64,000 bases of DNA. Origin: Shewanella amazonensis SB2B (GTDB taxonomy: Bacteria > Pseudomonadota > Gammaproteobacteria > Enterobacterales > Shewanellaceae). Below the pieces are notes generated by a model. The model ran no database searches. It was not told where the DNA came from and saw only the letters and a list, made by a program, of their open reading frames with translations. A program made the position numbers and the translations under genes. The stretch is taken from the NCBI RefSeq assembly GCF_000015245.1, contig NC_008700.1, forward strand, positions 3,794,501-3,858,500, written 5' to 3'. This document shows, piece by piece, positions 35,025 to 41,810 of the stretch (positions are counted from its first letter, which is position 1; each line of letters starts with the position of its first letter).

Positions 35025-35180
35025 GCCGGTTGTAACAATCGACAAGGTCTCCACCGGGTGAACCCCTTGTACGGCCGCGATCTGGCCGACAGGGCCCCGG
35101 CGAACCTGATGGGTTATCCGCCTCGCCGCCAGGCCCGTCCACACTCGCTTACGATCGCGTACGCTCACGGGCACGCACAC

Positions 35181-35250
35181 TATCTCTGTCTGCCTTTCTC
35201 TGTCTGCCTTTCTCTGTCTTTCTCTCTTGCTTTCTCACTTTCTCGTTCTC
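35181..35250 (+). repeat. Polypyrimidine tract with 14-bp tandem repeat
   Basis: About 70 bases are C or T apart from isolated G and A residues. Inside it the 14-mer TCTCTGTCTGCCTT occurs at 35183-35196 and 35197-35210, followed by a partial third copy. Such tracts are slippage-prone and can form triplex DNA. It lies about 170 bp before the RIC/YtfE gene. Confidence 0.8.
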
Positions 35251-35374
35251 GCGCTCGAATCGCAATGCGGGCATCGGTAGTTTGCTGCCACCGCTACTCC
35301 TTTTGGCATAAATTGGCCCCAATGCTGTGATTAACCCAGCAAAATACTCAAGTTTATATTGCCGCCGCGAGCGC

Positions 35375-35399
35375 GCATTTTTAACATGCATACAGATTG
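35375..35399. promoter_or_regulatory. Weak NsrR-like element before the RIC gene
   Basis: GCATTT and ATGCAT, spaced by TTAAC, resemble the two halves of the gammaproteobacterial NsrR site, but the spacing is two bases too long. Nitric-oxide control of ytfE by NsrR is known in enterics. The match is weak. Confidence 0.25.
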
Positions 35400-35417
35400 C
35401 AGCTAAAGGAGCGCATT

Positions 35418-36122
35418 ATGTATTCACAGGCTTTACTCGAATGTTCGGTTGGCGAATTGGTAGCGCAGGACTACAGGCGTGCCCATGTGTTTTCCCGCTT
35501 TGGCATCGATTTTTGTTGTGGCGGCGGCCGTCCCCTCAAAGAAGCCTGCGACAGGGCTGACGCTGACCCATCCGAGGTGATGCAGGCGCTGTTACATAGC
35601 GCTGCCACTGGCGCTGCTGAAGACCAGCTGGACAAGCTACCTCTGGCGGAACTCATTGATTATATTGAGGCTACCCATCACACCTATGTGAGGGAAAAGG
35701 CCCCCTTGCTGCTGGAATATGCCGCAAAAATGGTTCGTGCCCATGGCGAAAACTACAGCGAGATTAAACCGCTGGCAGGTTGGATAAGGGCCTTGGTGGA
35801 CGACCTGATGCCCCATCTGCTCAAAGAAGAGCAAATCCTCTTCCCCGCTATTCGCGCCCTCGCGGCCGGTGAACAGGTCAATGGCTGCTTCGGTCATATT
35901 GGCAATCCGGTCAGGGCCATGGAGTATGAGCATGAAGACGCGGGCAACGTGCTTAAAAAACTGAGAGAGTTAACCGGGGATTTCACACCGCCACCCCATG
36001 CCTGTACCACCTGGCGCATCTGCTACCACACACTGGCCGAGTTTGAAGCGGATCTGCATCGCCATATTCATTTGGAAAACAATGTGTTGTTTCCAAAAAC
36101 ACTGAAGCTCACCCAGGGGTGA
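35418..36122 (+). CDS. Iron-sulfur cluster repair di-iron protein (RIC/YtfE/ScdA)
   Basis: 234 aa from ATG 35418 (RBS AAAGGAG); E. coli YtfE is 220. RIC proteins restore Fe-S clusters after nitrosative or oxidative damage. The N-terminal ScdA-type domain has FSRFGIDFCCGGGRPLKEAC; the hemerythrin-like four-helix part supplies the di-iron ligands in EATHHTYV, MPHLLKEEQILFP, MEYEHEDAG and DLHRHIHLENNVLFP. All expected His and Glu positions appear intact. It is probably transcribed alone. Confidence 0.95.
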   Translation: MYSQALLECSVGELVAQDYRRAHVFSRFGIDFCCGGGRPLKEACDRADADPSEVMQALLHSAATGAAEDQLDKLPLAELIDYIEATHHTYVREKAPLLLEYAAKMVRAHGENYSEIKPLAGWIRALVDDLMPHLLKEEQILFPAIRALAAGEQVNGCFGHIGNPVRAMEYEHEDAGNVLKKLRELTGDFTPPPHACTTWRICYHTLAEFEADLHRHIHLENNVLFPKTLKLTQG

Positions 36123-36127
36123 GCTTC
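36104..36127. terminator. Hairpin at the end of RIC, between convergent genes
   Basis: A perfect 11-bp stem GAAGCTCACCC / GGGTGAGCTTC overlaps the RIC stop codon. On the minus strand a TTTTT run follows four bases later, so it may end the convergent lipoprotein gene. Confidence 0.5.
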
Positions 36128-36145
36128 ACAAGCTAAACAGGATTA

Positions 36146-36610
36146 TCAGGGCGCCACATGCCAGGGGCCGCCCAAGGTAACGGCTGATTGCTTGTGGGCA
36201 AGCAGCTGTTCAACCAGTTCACGGATTTTGGGCTCGGCGTCAATAAACTTACCCATATTGGCGCCCCCCATGCGGGCATCATAAATGGCCTCACCATCCA
36301 GTTTACCCTCATGAAAAACTTTGATTTCGGCGTAAACCAGATACAGTGCCAAATCCCATGCCCAGCTGGCTGTATAGGTGGCCGTCCATTCGCAGCCATC
36401 CCGGGCATCCAGCTCTTTTACCACCCGATAGTTGATTTGCTTCTCCCGCAGCACCTTTTCCATTTCCAGCAAAAATCCTTCCCGCACATCCGGATTTTCC
36501 ACAATGCAGATAGCGGCCTGAGTATCGAGATTGACGGGATCGACATGCTGCTTGATGGTGCAGGCAGACAATGCGCCCATTGCCATTACCATGATGATGA
36601 TATTTTTCAT
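36146..36610 (-). CDS. Sbal_3080-type lipoprotein
   Basis: 154 aa from ATG 36610 (RBS GGGGG). The signal ends ALSACTIKQHV with the lipid-bearing Cys near residue 17. The mature start (TIKQHVDPV) and AICIVENPDVREGFL match what I remember of the small Shewanella lipoprotein family named after Sbal_3080. Two further cysteines are present (CIVENP and GCEWTATYTASWAWD). The function is unknown. Confidence 0.78.
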   Translation of the reverse strand: MKNIIIMVMAMGALSACTIKQHVDPVNLDTQAAICIVENPDVREGFLLEMEKVLREKQINYRVVKELDARDGCEWTATYTASWAWDLALYLVYAEIKVFHEGKLDGEAIYDARMGGANMGKFIDAEPKIRELVEQLLAHKQSAVTLGGPWHVAP

Positions 36611-36724
36611 TATTACCCCCAGAAACACTGAGTTCCCCGACGGTCAGGGTCAGGGCTCTTAAGGTCCAACCTGTCGAGCCCTATAACAAATATAAAGCAG
36701 GAACCTCTGTCAGAGCGGACTTTA

Positions 36725-37666
36725 TTACTGGAGCCCAAGGCCAATTTGACCACCGTCAGATTCGGCGCTATCGAGCATCACCGAAGGTATAGGCAGTCCG
36801 GGGTGCAATGCCTGCAGATGTGCGGCAACCTGCTTCGCCAGCTCGCTTGCAAGCAGTGGGGCATCGCTGTTGTCCGGGGTATGAATAAAGAGATAAGGAG
36901 AGCGACCTTCGGCCAGCCAACCGGCCAGTTTGCCAAGCCAGGGGGCGAAAAACGCCAGATTATCGGCGCAGCCAAGGTCGGCGGGTTTGCCCCCCGGCCC
37001 CCAAGCTGCAGGCGTATGGGGCTGGGCGATAAAACGCACCACCGGATGGGCCCCCGTGGCAAGAGGATGCACAGGCACCCGTGGTTTTTTCTGGTGGGCA
37101 TCGGTTATCGCCTCGTTGATGGCTGGCAGGGCAAACACGGGCCGTGTATCCATGATGATGCGATTGATGCCCTTGTCCATCAACAGGCGATTGAAGTCTT
37201 TCTCGGCCTCTCCCTTGGCGAAAAACGCCCTGTGGCGTACCTCAACGCCAAGACCAATCCCCTCGGGCAACAATGACAGAAACTGTGTCAGCACAGATAA
37301 AGATTCAGGGCCGAAACGGGCCGGCAACTGGATTTTCCACACCCCGGTTTTGGCCATCAAAGGCTCAAACAACCGAAAAAACTGCAGTACTTCCTCGCGG
37401 CAATTACGCAGTGAAAGCTCGTGGGTAATGCGTCTTGGCAGTTTGAAAGTAAAACGAAAGTCTTCCGGTGTCGCCCTTTGCCAAATGCTTACCTGCTGCG
37501 CCGATGGCAGGGCATAAAAGCTGGTGTTGCCTTCCACTGTGCCAAATACCCGGCTGTAAGCGGTCAGCCGCGCTTCGGCATCCAAACCGGGAAACACGGT
37601 TTTCCAACCGGGATGGGACCACATGGCCATACCGATGCGGATTGTTGGGGTCTCGGGGAGTGACAT
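36725..37666 (-). CDS. DUF72 family protein (YecE-like)
   Basis: 313 aa from ATG 37666; a TTG 30 bases upstream is an alternative, and neither has a strong RBS. The DUF72 fold is a TIM barrel of unknown biochemical function. Family blocks are clear: GMAMWSHPGW near the N-terminus, FGTVEGNTSFYALPS, FRFTFKLPRRITH, GLGVEVRHRAFF and LFIHTPDNSDAP. The alignment with E. coli YecE is good over the whole length, with an insertion around residues 215-240 (TPAAWGPGGKPADLG). Confidence 0.88.
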   Translation of the reverse strand: MSLPETPTIRIGMAMWSHPGWKTVFPGLDAEARLTAYSRVFGTVEGNTSFYALPSAQQVSIWQRATPEDFRFTFKLPRRITHELSLRNCREEVLQFFRLFEPLMAKTGVWKIQLPARFGPESLSVLTQFLSLLPEGIGLGVEVRHRAFFAKGEAEKDFNRLLMDKGINRIIMDTRPVFALPAINEAITDAHQKKPRVPVHPLATGAHPVVRFIAQPHTPAAWGPGGKPADLGCADNLAFFAPWLGKLAGWLAEGRSPYLFIHTPDNSDAPLLASELAKQVAAHLQALHPGLPIPSVMLDSAESDGGQIGLGLQ

Positions 37667-37768
37667 ATGGGCTGACGGATAGAAAGGGTTGGCCAACCTT
37701 AACCAAAGCGGCGGGGCTTGTCACGACAGCGGCCTGACATGAGCCATGATCAAACAGAAAAACAAGGT

Positions 37769-37805
37769 AAAAAGTGGCCGTCGGTGAAGAGGCGCCCGAC
37801 GGCCA
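37769..37805 (-). terminator. Terminator of the porin gene
   Basis: A perfect 10-bp stem TGGCCGTCGG / CCGACGGCCA; on the minus strand it is followed by CTTTTTACC. It lies about 75 bp beyond the porin stop. Confidence 0.75.
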
Positions 37806-37878
37806 TTGCCCAGGGTGAAGGAGCAATCACGAGCCAATGCCCGCTTGAGATAGAAGTTACAGTGGAAACAATCAGGGA

Positions 37879-38895
37879 TTAAAAGTCGTAGCGAATCCCC
37901 AGGGTGATAAGGTCGTCATCGAGGGAGACATTCACACCATCGAGCAACAGATCACCATCGTAGCGGGTGTAATGACCATAGATTTGAGTGCTCTTGGCCA
38001 GTTTATGGTTAACACCCACACTCAGCTGGTTCAAATCGACATCCGCCACTTGAGACGTGCTGCCACTGGTTTGAGACTTGATGAAGTTTGATACGTACTT
38101 TCCAAGTCCCGCATCATCGTGGCCGTAGACCAGCTTGAGGTCGGTCTTGCCAATGCTATAGGTCACGTTGGCGTAATAACTGTTGCCGTCCAGGTTGGAC
38201 TTGCTCTGGTGCTCACTCTGCTGGTACAGGCCGCCCAGCATCAAATCGCCCAGCTTGATTTGCCCTACAACACGACTGGATTCAATGCTCTTCAGACCAT
38301 CGTTGTAGGCGAACGCCAGATACCAGTCCTGTTTCTTCAGTTTGGCGTCGCCAAGGGTGGCGGAAATGGCATAGGCTGCATTGCTGCTGTCATAATTGTC
38401 ACTGACGAGGTACGTACCGTTCAGGGTGACCAGCTTTCCGAGTTTAGGGGAGTTGAAGGTCACGCTGTCCCCGAAACGGTCTTGCCCTGGCAACAACTGG
38501 TTTATATCTGAGTTGAGACCGTTGAAGGCGTCAACAGTGCCTTCAGCTGTTTTGAAGACGCTGTCGTTGCGACCGAAGCTCACGGCACCGAAATCGGTTT
38601 TCACCCCAATGTAGGTGTTACGGGGTTTGAAGGTTTTGCCTGAGTTATCGAAGTTATCCACTCCAAACTCCAGCTTGTAAAACACCTCCAGCCCTTCGCC
38701 TATGGCTTCGCTGCCTTTTACCCCAATACGGGAGGAGTTGTTTTCCAGTACGGTACCGGCCTTGCCATTTTGGGCGGCTACGCCCAGGTCAGAGTCGGTC
38801 ACCGACAGGTTGATACGGCCATAAAAATCCGCATCGGCGGCCAGTACAGCGCTGCCGGGAGCAAGCAGTGCCAGTGCAATAAGTGCTTTGTACAT
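37879..38895 (-). CDS. General porin (Gram-negative porin family)
   Basis: 338 aa from ATG 38895 (AAGGAAT upstream); the signal peptide ends VLAADADFYG. The 16-strand porin features are present: N-terminal ADFYGRINLSV, the RIGVKGSEAIGEGLEVFYKLE block, GAVSFGRNDSVF and the C-terminal strand ending in F (LGIRYDF). It forms a trimeric outer-membrane channel for small hydrophilic solutes. It begins 59 bp after pgtP on the same strand, so it may be co-expressed and supply phosphoglycerates through the outer membrane; this is inference. Confidence 0.92.
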   Translation of the reverse strand: MYKALIALALLAPGSAVLAADADFYGRINLSVTDSDLGVAAQNGKAGTVLENNSSRIGVKGSEAIGEGLEVFYKLEFGVDNFDNSGKTFKPRNTYIGVKTDFGAVSFGRNDSVFKTAEGTVDAFNGLNSDINQLLPGQDRFGDSVTFNSPKLGKLVTLNGTYLVSDNYDSSNAAYAISATLGDAKLKKQDWYLAFAYNDGLKSIESSRVVGQIKLGDLMLGGLYQQSEHQSKSNLDGNSYYANVTYSIGKTDLKLVYGHDDAGLGKYVSNFIKSQTSGSTSQVADVDLNQLSVGVNHKLAKSTQIYGHYTRYDGDLLLDGVNVSLDDDLITLGIRYDF

Positions 38896-38925
38896 AATGA
38901 AATTCCTTACGCGATTGGTTTGCTT

Positions 38926-38947
38926 CGGGCCACCCGCAGGTGGCCCG
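38926..38947 (-). terminator. Hairpin between pgtP and the porin gene
   Basis: A perfect 9-bp stem CGGGCCACC / GGTGGCCCG with a 4-nt loop. There is no T-tract, so it is more likely a partial attenuator or mRNA stability element that separates the expression levels of pgtP and the porin. Confidence 0.5.
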
Positions 38948-38954
38948 GCCGTTA

Positions 38955-40292
38955 TCAGTAATCCACTACCTTCTTGGCATTCCACACACTCATGGCGAGG
39001 AACATGGACACCACGGCAGCGGCCAGCCAGAAGTACTGGGCGGTGGAGAAGTCGTAGTGTTTCACGCCGTCTACTTCGTGAATTTTGATAAGCGAGGCAG
39101 ACACGATTTCCTGGGCAGAGGCGGCGATATAGGAGCACAGGCCGATAAAGCCTTTCACCGCGCCCACGGCAGTCTTGGGCATCAGGTCACAGGCGGTAAG
39201 ACCGGCCAGGAACACCACCAGACCACCGATGGCATAACCAATCAGACCCAGGGCAACGGCATCCATCACCCGACTTTGAGGGCCCCAGAACATCAGGCAC
39301 AGACCAGCAATGTTGGCCAGACCGTACAGCAGGGTTGGAATGTGACGGTTGGCGTTAAACACCTTGTCAGAGATAATCCCGGCCAGAATGGCCCCGGCGA
39401 AGCCGGCGATGGGGTAAGCCGACATGGCAAAGCCCGCATCAATCAGGCTGTAGCCCTTTTCTTCCTGCAGATACAGCACGGCCCAGGAGCTCATGGCATA
39501 GCGGGAGATATACATGGCCGCACAGGCAAGGGCGATGATCCACACGGTAGGCTGCTTGAGGATAAACAGCTGAGCGCGGCGGATTTCCTTGGGGTCAACC
39601 TTCTTCTTGATTTCAGCGTCTTCACCATAGGCAACGGCTGGCTCTGGCAGACCATAGGTTTGTGGTCTGTCTTTGAGCACGAAGTACATGGCGATGGCCG
39701 CAGCAAAGGTAGCGATACCGGCACCCACAAAGCCCGCTCTCCAACCGAAGAAGCTCACTACGGTGGCAGTCAGAATCCAGGTGATACCCTCACCAATGTT
39801 GCGAGAGCCGCCCCAGATGGAGTACACAGAGCCCCGCTGTTTAGGCGAGAACCACTGGAAAATCGACACGCACGAAGGCGCACTGCCCACCGACTGGAAC
39901 CAACCATTCATCGCCCATAAGAGGATGAAGAAGAAGGTGGCGGTGTTCATACCCATAAACAAACAGGTGATGGCCGACAGACCCAACGACACCGACATAA
40001 AGCGACCGATGTTGGCGTAGTCCGACAGGAAACCGTTGGAGAACTTACCCACGGCATAGGTTAAGAAAAATGCCGAGCCTATGATCCCCAGTTCATCCAG
40101 GGTCACAATGCCGGCGTCCAGCATAGGTTTTTTTGCGACGTTCAAACTCATGCGGGCGACGTAGAACATGGCATAACCCAGCACCAGTCCCAAGAACACC
40201 TGCCATTGATATTTTTTATAAATAGAGCGGATTTTTTCCGGTGTCCCTTCAATCAGGGGCTGATCCGGCCGCGTTTTGAAAAAGTCCAGCAT
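38955..40292 (-). CDS. pgtP: Phosphoglycerate transporter (organophosphate:Pi antiporter family)
   Basis: 445 aa from ATG 40292 (RBS GGAGG, seven-base spacing). It has twelve membrane helices of the major facilitator superfamily, in the UhpT/GlpT/PgtP/UhpC branch: YKKYQWQVFLGLVLGYAMFY split across helix 1, DYANIGRFM, WFSPKQRGSVYSIWGGSRN and AVGAVKGFIGLCSY. These families exchange phosphorylated solutes for inorganic phosphate. The PgtP assignment rests on divergent neighbours homologous to Salmonella pgtC, pgtB and pgtA; a UhpC-like sensor is the alternative. Substrates of Salmonella PgtP are 2- and 3-phosphoglycerate and phosphoenolpyruvate. Confidence 0.88.
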   Translation of the reverse strand: MLDFFKTRPDQPLIEGTPEKIRSIYKKYQWQVFLGLVLGYAMFYVARMSLNVAKKPMLDAGIVTLDELGIIGSAFFLTYAVGKFSNGFLSDYANIGRFMSVSLGLSAITCLFMGMNTATFFFILLWAMNGWFQSVGSAPSCVSIFQWFSPKQRGSVYSIWGGSRNIGEGITWILTATVVSFFGWRAGFVGAGIATFAAAIAMYFVLKDRPQTYGLPEPAVAYGEDAEIKKKVDPKEIRRAQLFILKQPTVWIIALACAAMYISRYAMSSWAVLYLQEEKGYSLIDAGFAMSAYPIAGFAGAILAGIISDKVFNANRHIPTLLYGLANIAGLCLMFWGPQSRVMDAVALGLIGYAIGGLVVFLAGLTACDLMPKTAVGAVKGFIGLCSYIAASAQEIVSASLIKIHEVDGVKHYDFSTAQYFWLAAAVVSMFLAMSVWNAKKVVDY

Positions 40293-40392
40293 CTGCCTTC
40301 CTCCCACGTTTAAGTTGCTCGTTCGCCGGGATCCGGCTCCCGACTCGCCAGCATCTTTTCAGGCACAATCGCAGGGCACAAAAGCAGCAAAC

Positions 40393-40410
40393 TGAGTCAG
40401 AATTAACTCA
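40393..40410. promoter_or_regulatory. pgt palindrome 1 (candidate PgtA operator)
   Basis: TGAGTC-AGAATT-AACTCA: an 18-bp inverted repeat with 5 of 6 arm positions paired. It lies about 100 bp upstream of pgtP and matches the second palindrome at 40489. Confidence 0.55.
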
Positions 40411-40488
40411 AAAGGCAGAATTTCCGGGTCAAAATTGGAATGGCTACACTCACCCTTGAAGACAGATTGTTGGAAAATAGGCCAACCT

Positions 40489-40506
40489 TGAGTCATAACC
40501 GACTCA
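40489..40506. promoter_or_regulatory. pgt palindrome 2 (candidate PgtA operator)
   Basis: TGAGTC-ATAACC-GACTCA: a perfect 18-bp inverted repeat with ACCT/AGGT further out, 45 bp before the pgtC start. Its centre is 96 bp from that of palindrome 1, near nine helical turns. Confidence 0.6.
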
Positions 40507-40550
40507 TCAGGTTGTAAAAAACGTTAAAAATTGATTAAAAAGTTTGAGCC

Positions 40551-41810
40551 ATGACACAAAAAAAACTGCTCGCCCTACTGTTGATGCTCTGGCTTGGCTG
40601 GCCAAATACCGGCCAGGCGAAAGAGAATTGCCTGGTGATCCTCACCTCTTTCTCCGAGCTGCCATTTAAAGGATTGGTGGATAAGTTCTCGGCCAAAGAG
40701 CAGTGCGAAGTGCGGGTGATATACCGCCGCACCCTGCCTGCCATCCGGCTGCTGACCGACGAGAACCAACCCCGCATCGATTTGGTGGTGTCATCCTCCC
40801 CCACTCTGTTCCAGACCCTGCATCAACAACACCTGCTGGCACCTTTAGGGGAACTGCCCGCGGCCCCCGCCTGGCTTAAACGCCACAGTCTGCCAGCTTC
40901 CGACTATGTGCTGCCGGTGGCCTATTCAGGGATTGGGCTGATGTTCAACCGCGACTACTTGAATAAACACGGCCTGCCACAACCCCGCAGTTGGCAGGAT
41001 CTGGCCCAGCCCGGGTTTAACGGCCATGTGATGATGAGTTCGCCCAGCCATTCCGGCACTACCCATATGATGGTGGAAAACATATTGCAATCAGAAGGGT
41101 GGGACGCGGGATGGGGACTGTTGATGCGCATAGGTGGTAACCTCGCCTCGTTGTCGGCCCGCAGTTTTGGGGTCAGCGATGCCATCAGCCGTGGCTTGGT
41201 GGGCGCAGGGCCCGTGATAGATAACTATGCCAGTGTGGCCCGCAGCCATTTTGATTATGTGGGCTTTACCTATTTGCCCGATACCGTGATTCTGCCCACC
41301 TACTGCGGCCTCACCGCCAAGGCTGAACACGCCGCCAAAGCCCGAGAGTTTTTAAGCTTTTTACTGTCGCCCGAGGGGCAGGCTATTCTCACCGAGCCCG
41401 AATTTGCCAAAACGCCACTGAGTGACGGCAAGCTGGCCAACAGCACTGCCTTTGTTATCGAAAAACAGCAACTTTTTATACGCAACAACGTGATTAAGGC
41501 GCTGTTTGAACAGGCCATCGCCCAGCAACTGCCCAAGCTTCGCTATACCTGGCTTGCCATCATCAAGGCACAGGGTGCCATGAAAGATACGCCGAAAAAC
41601 CATGAGGTACTGACCCAGGCCATTGCCCTTGCCAGTAGGGTGCCCATCAGCGAGGCCGAAGCCATGTCGCCCGATTTGCAGACGGTATTTGCCGACTACG
41701 AGCAACAGCCCTCGGCGCAGATGGAGCGCACCATGCAGGATTGGCGCATGCAGGTGGCACAGCAGCTTGAGCAGGCCATGGCACTGGTTCGCACCCTGGA
41801 GTACCCCTGA
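40551..41810 (+). CDS. pgtC: PgtC-like periplasmic phosphoglycerate-sensing protein
   Basis: 419 aa. A signal peptide (1-23, ending GQA) precedes a periplasmic binding protein fold of the extracellular solute-binding (iron/putrescine-type) family: VILTSFSELPFKGLVDKF, DLVVSSSPTLF, PVAYSGIGLMFNRDYL and a long C-terminal helical extension (about 300-419). In Salmonella, PgtC works with PgtB to detect external phosphoglycerate and relieve repression of pgtP. There is no ABC permease nearby, which supports sensing rather than import. The TGA overlaps the pgtB ATG (TGATG). Confidence 0.86.
   Translation: MTQKKLLALLLMLWLGWPNTGQAKENCLVILTSFSELPFKGLVDKFSAKEQCEVRVIYRRTLPAIRLLTDENQPRIDLVVSSSPTLFQTLHQQHLLAPLGELPAAPAWLKRHSLPASDYVLPVAYSGIGLMFNRDYLNKHGLPQPRSWQDLAQPGFNGHVMMSSPSHSGTTHMMVENILQSEGWDAGWGLLMRIGGNLASLSARSFGVSDAISRGLVGAGPVIDNYASVARSHFDYVGFTYLPDTVILPTYCGLTAKAEHAAKAREFLSFLLSPEGQAILTEPEFAKTPLSDGKLANSTAFVIEKQQLFIRNNVIKALFEQAIAQQLPKLRYTWLAIIKAQGAMKDTPKNHEVLTQAIALASRVPISEAEAMSPDLQTVFADYEQQPSAQMERTMQDWRMQVAQQLEQAMALVRTLEYP

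Larger units (their letters stand above)
35025..35417. other. 393 bp gap with pyrimidine-rich tandem repeats
   Basis: The left part holds short inverted repeats (ACAAGG...CCTTGT around 35043-35070). The middle contains an almost pure C/T tract, described separately, and the right part is AT-rich with the RIC promoter region. No gene is supported. Confidence 0.55.

Noticed and set aside
40308..40550. Sigma-54 promoter for the pgt genes, expected from the NtrC-like layout of PgtA
   Set aside because: No TGGCAC-N5-TTGC-like element was found on either strand, and PgtA lacks the GAFTGA loop.
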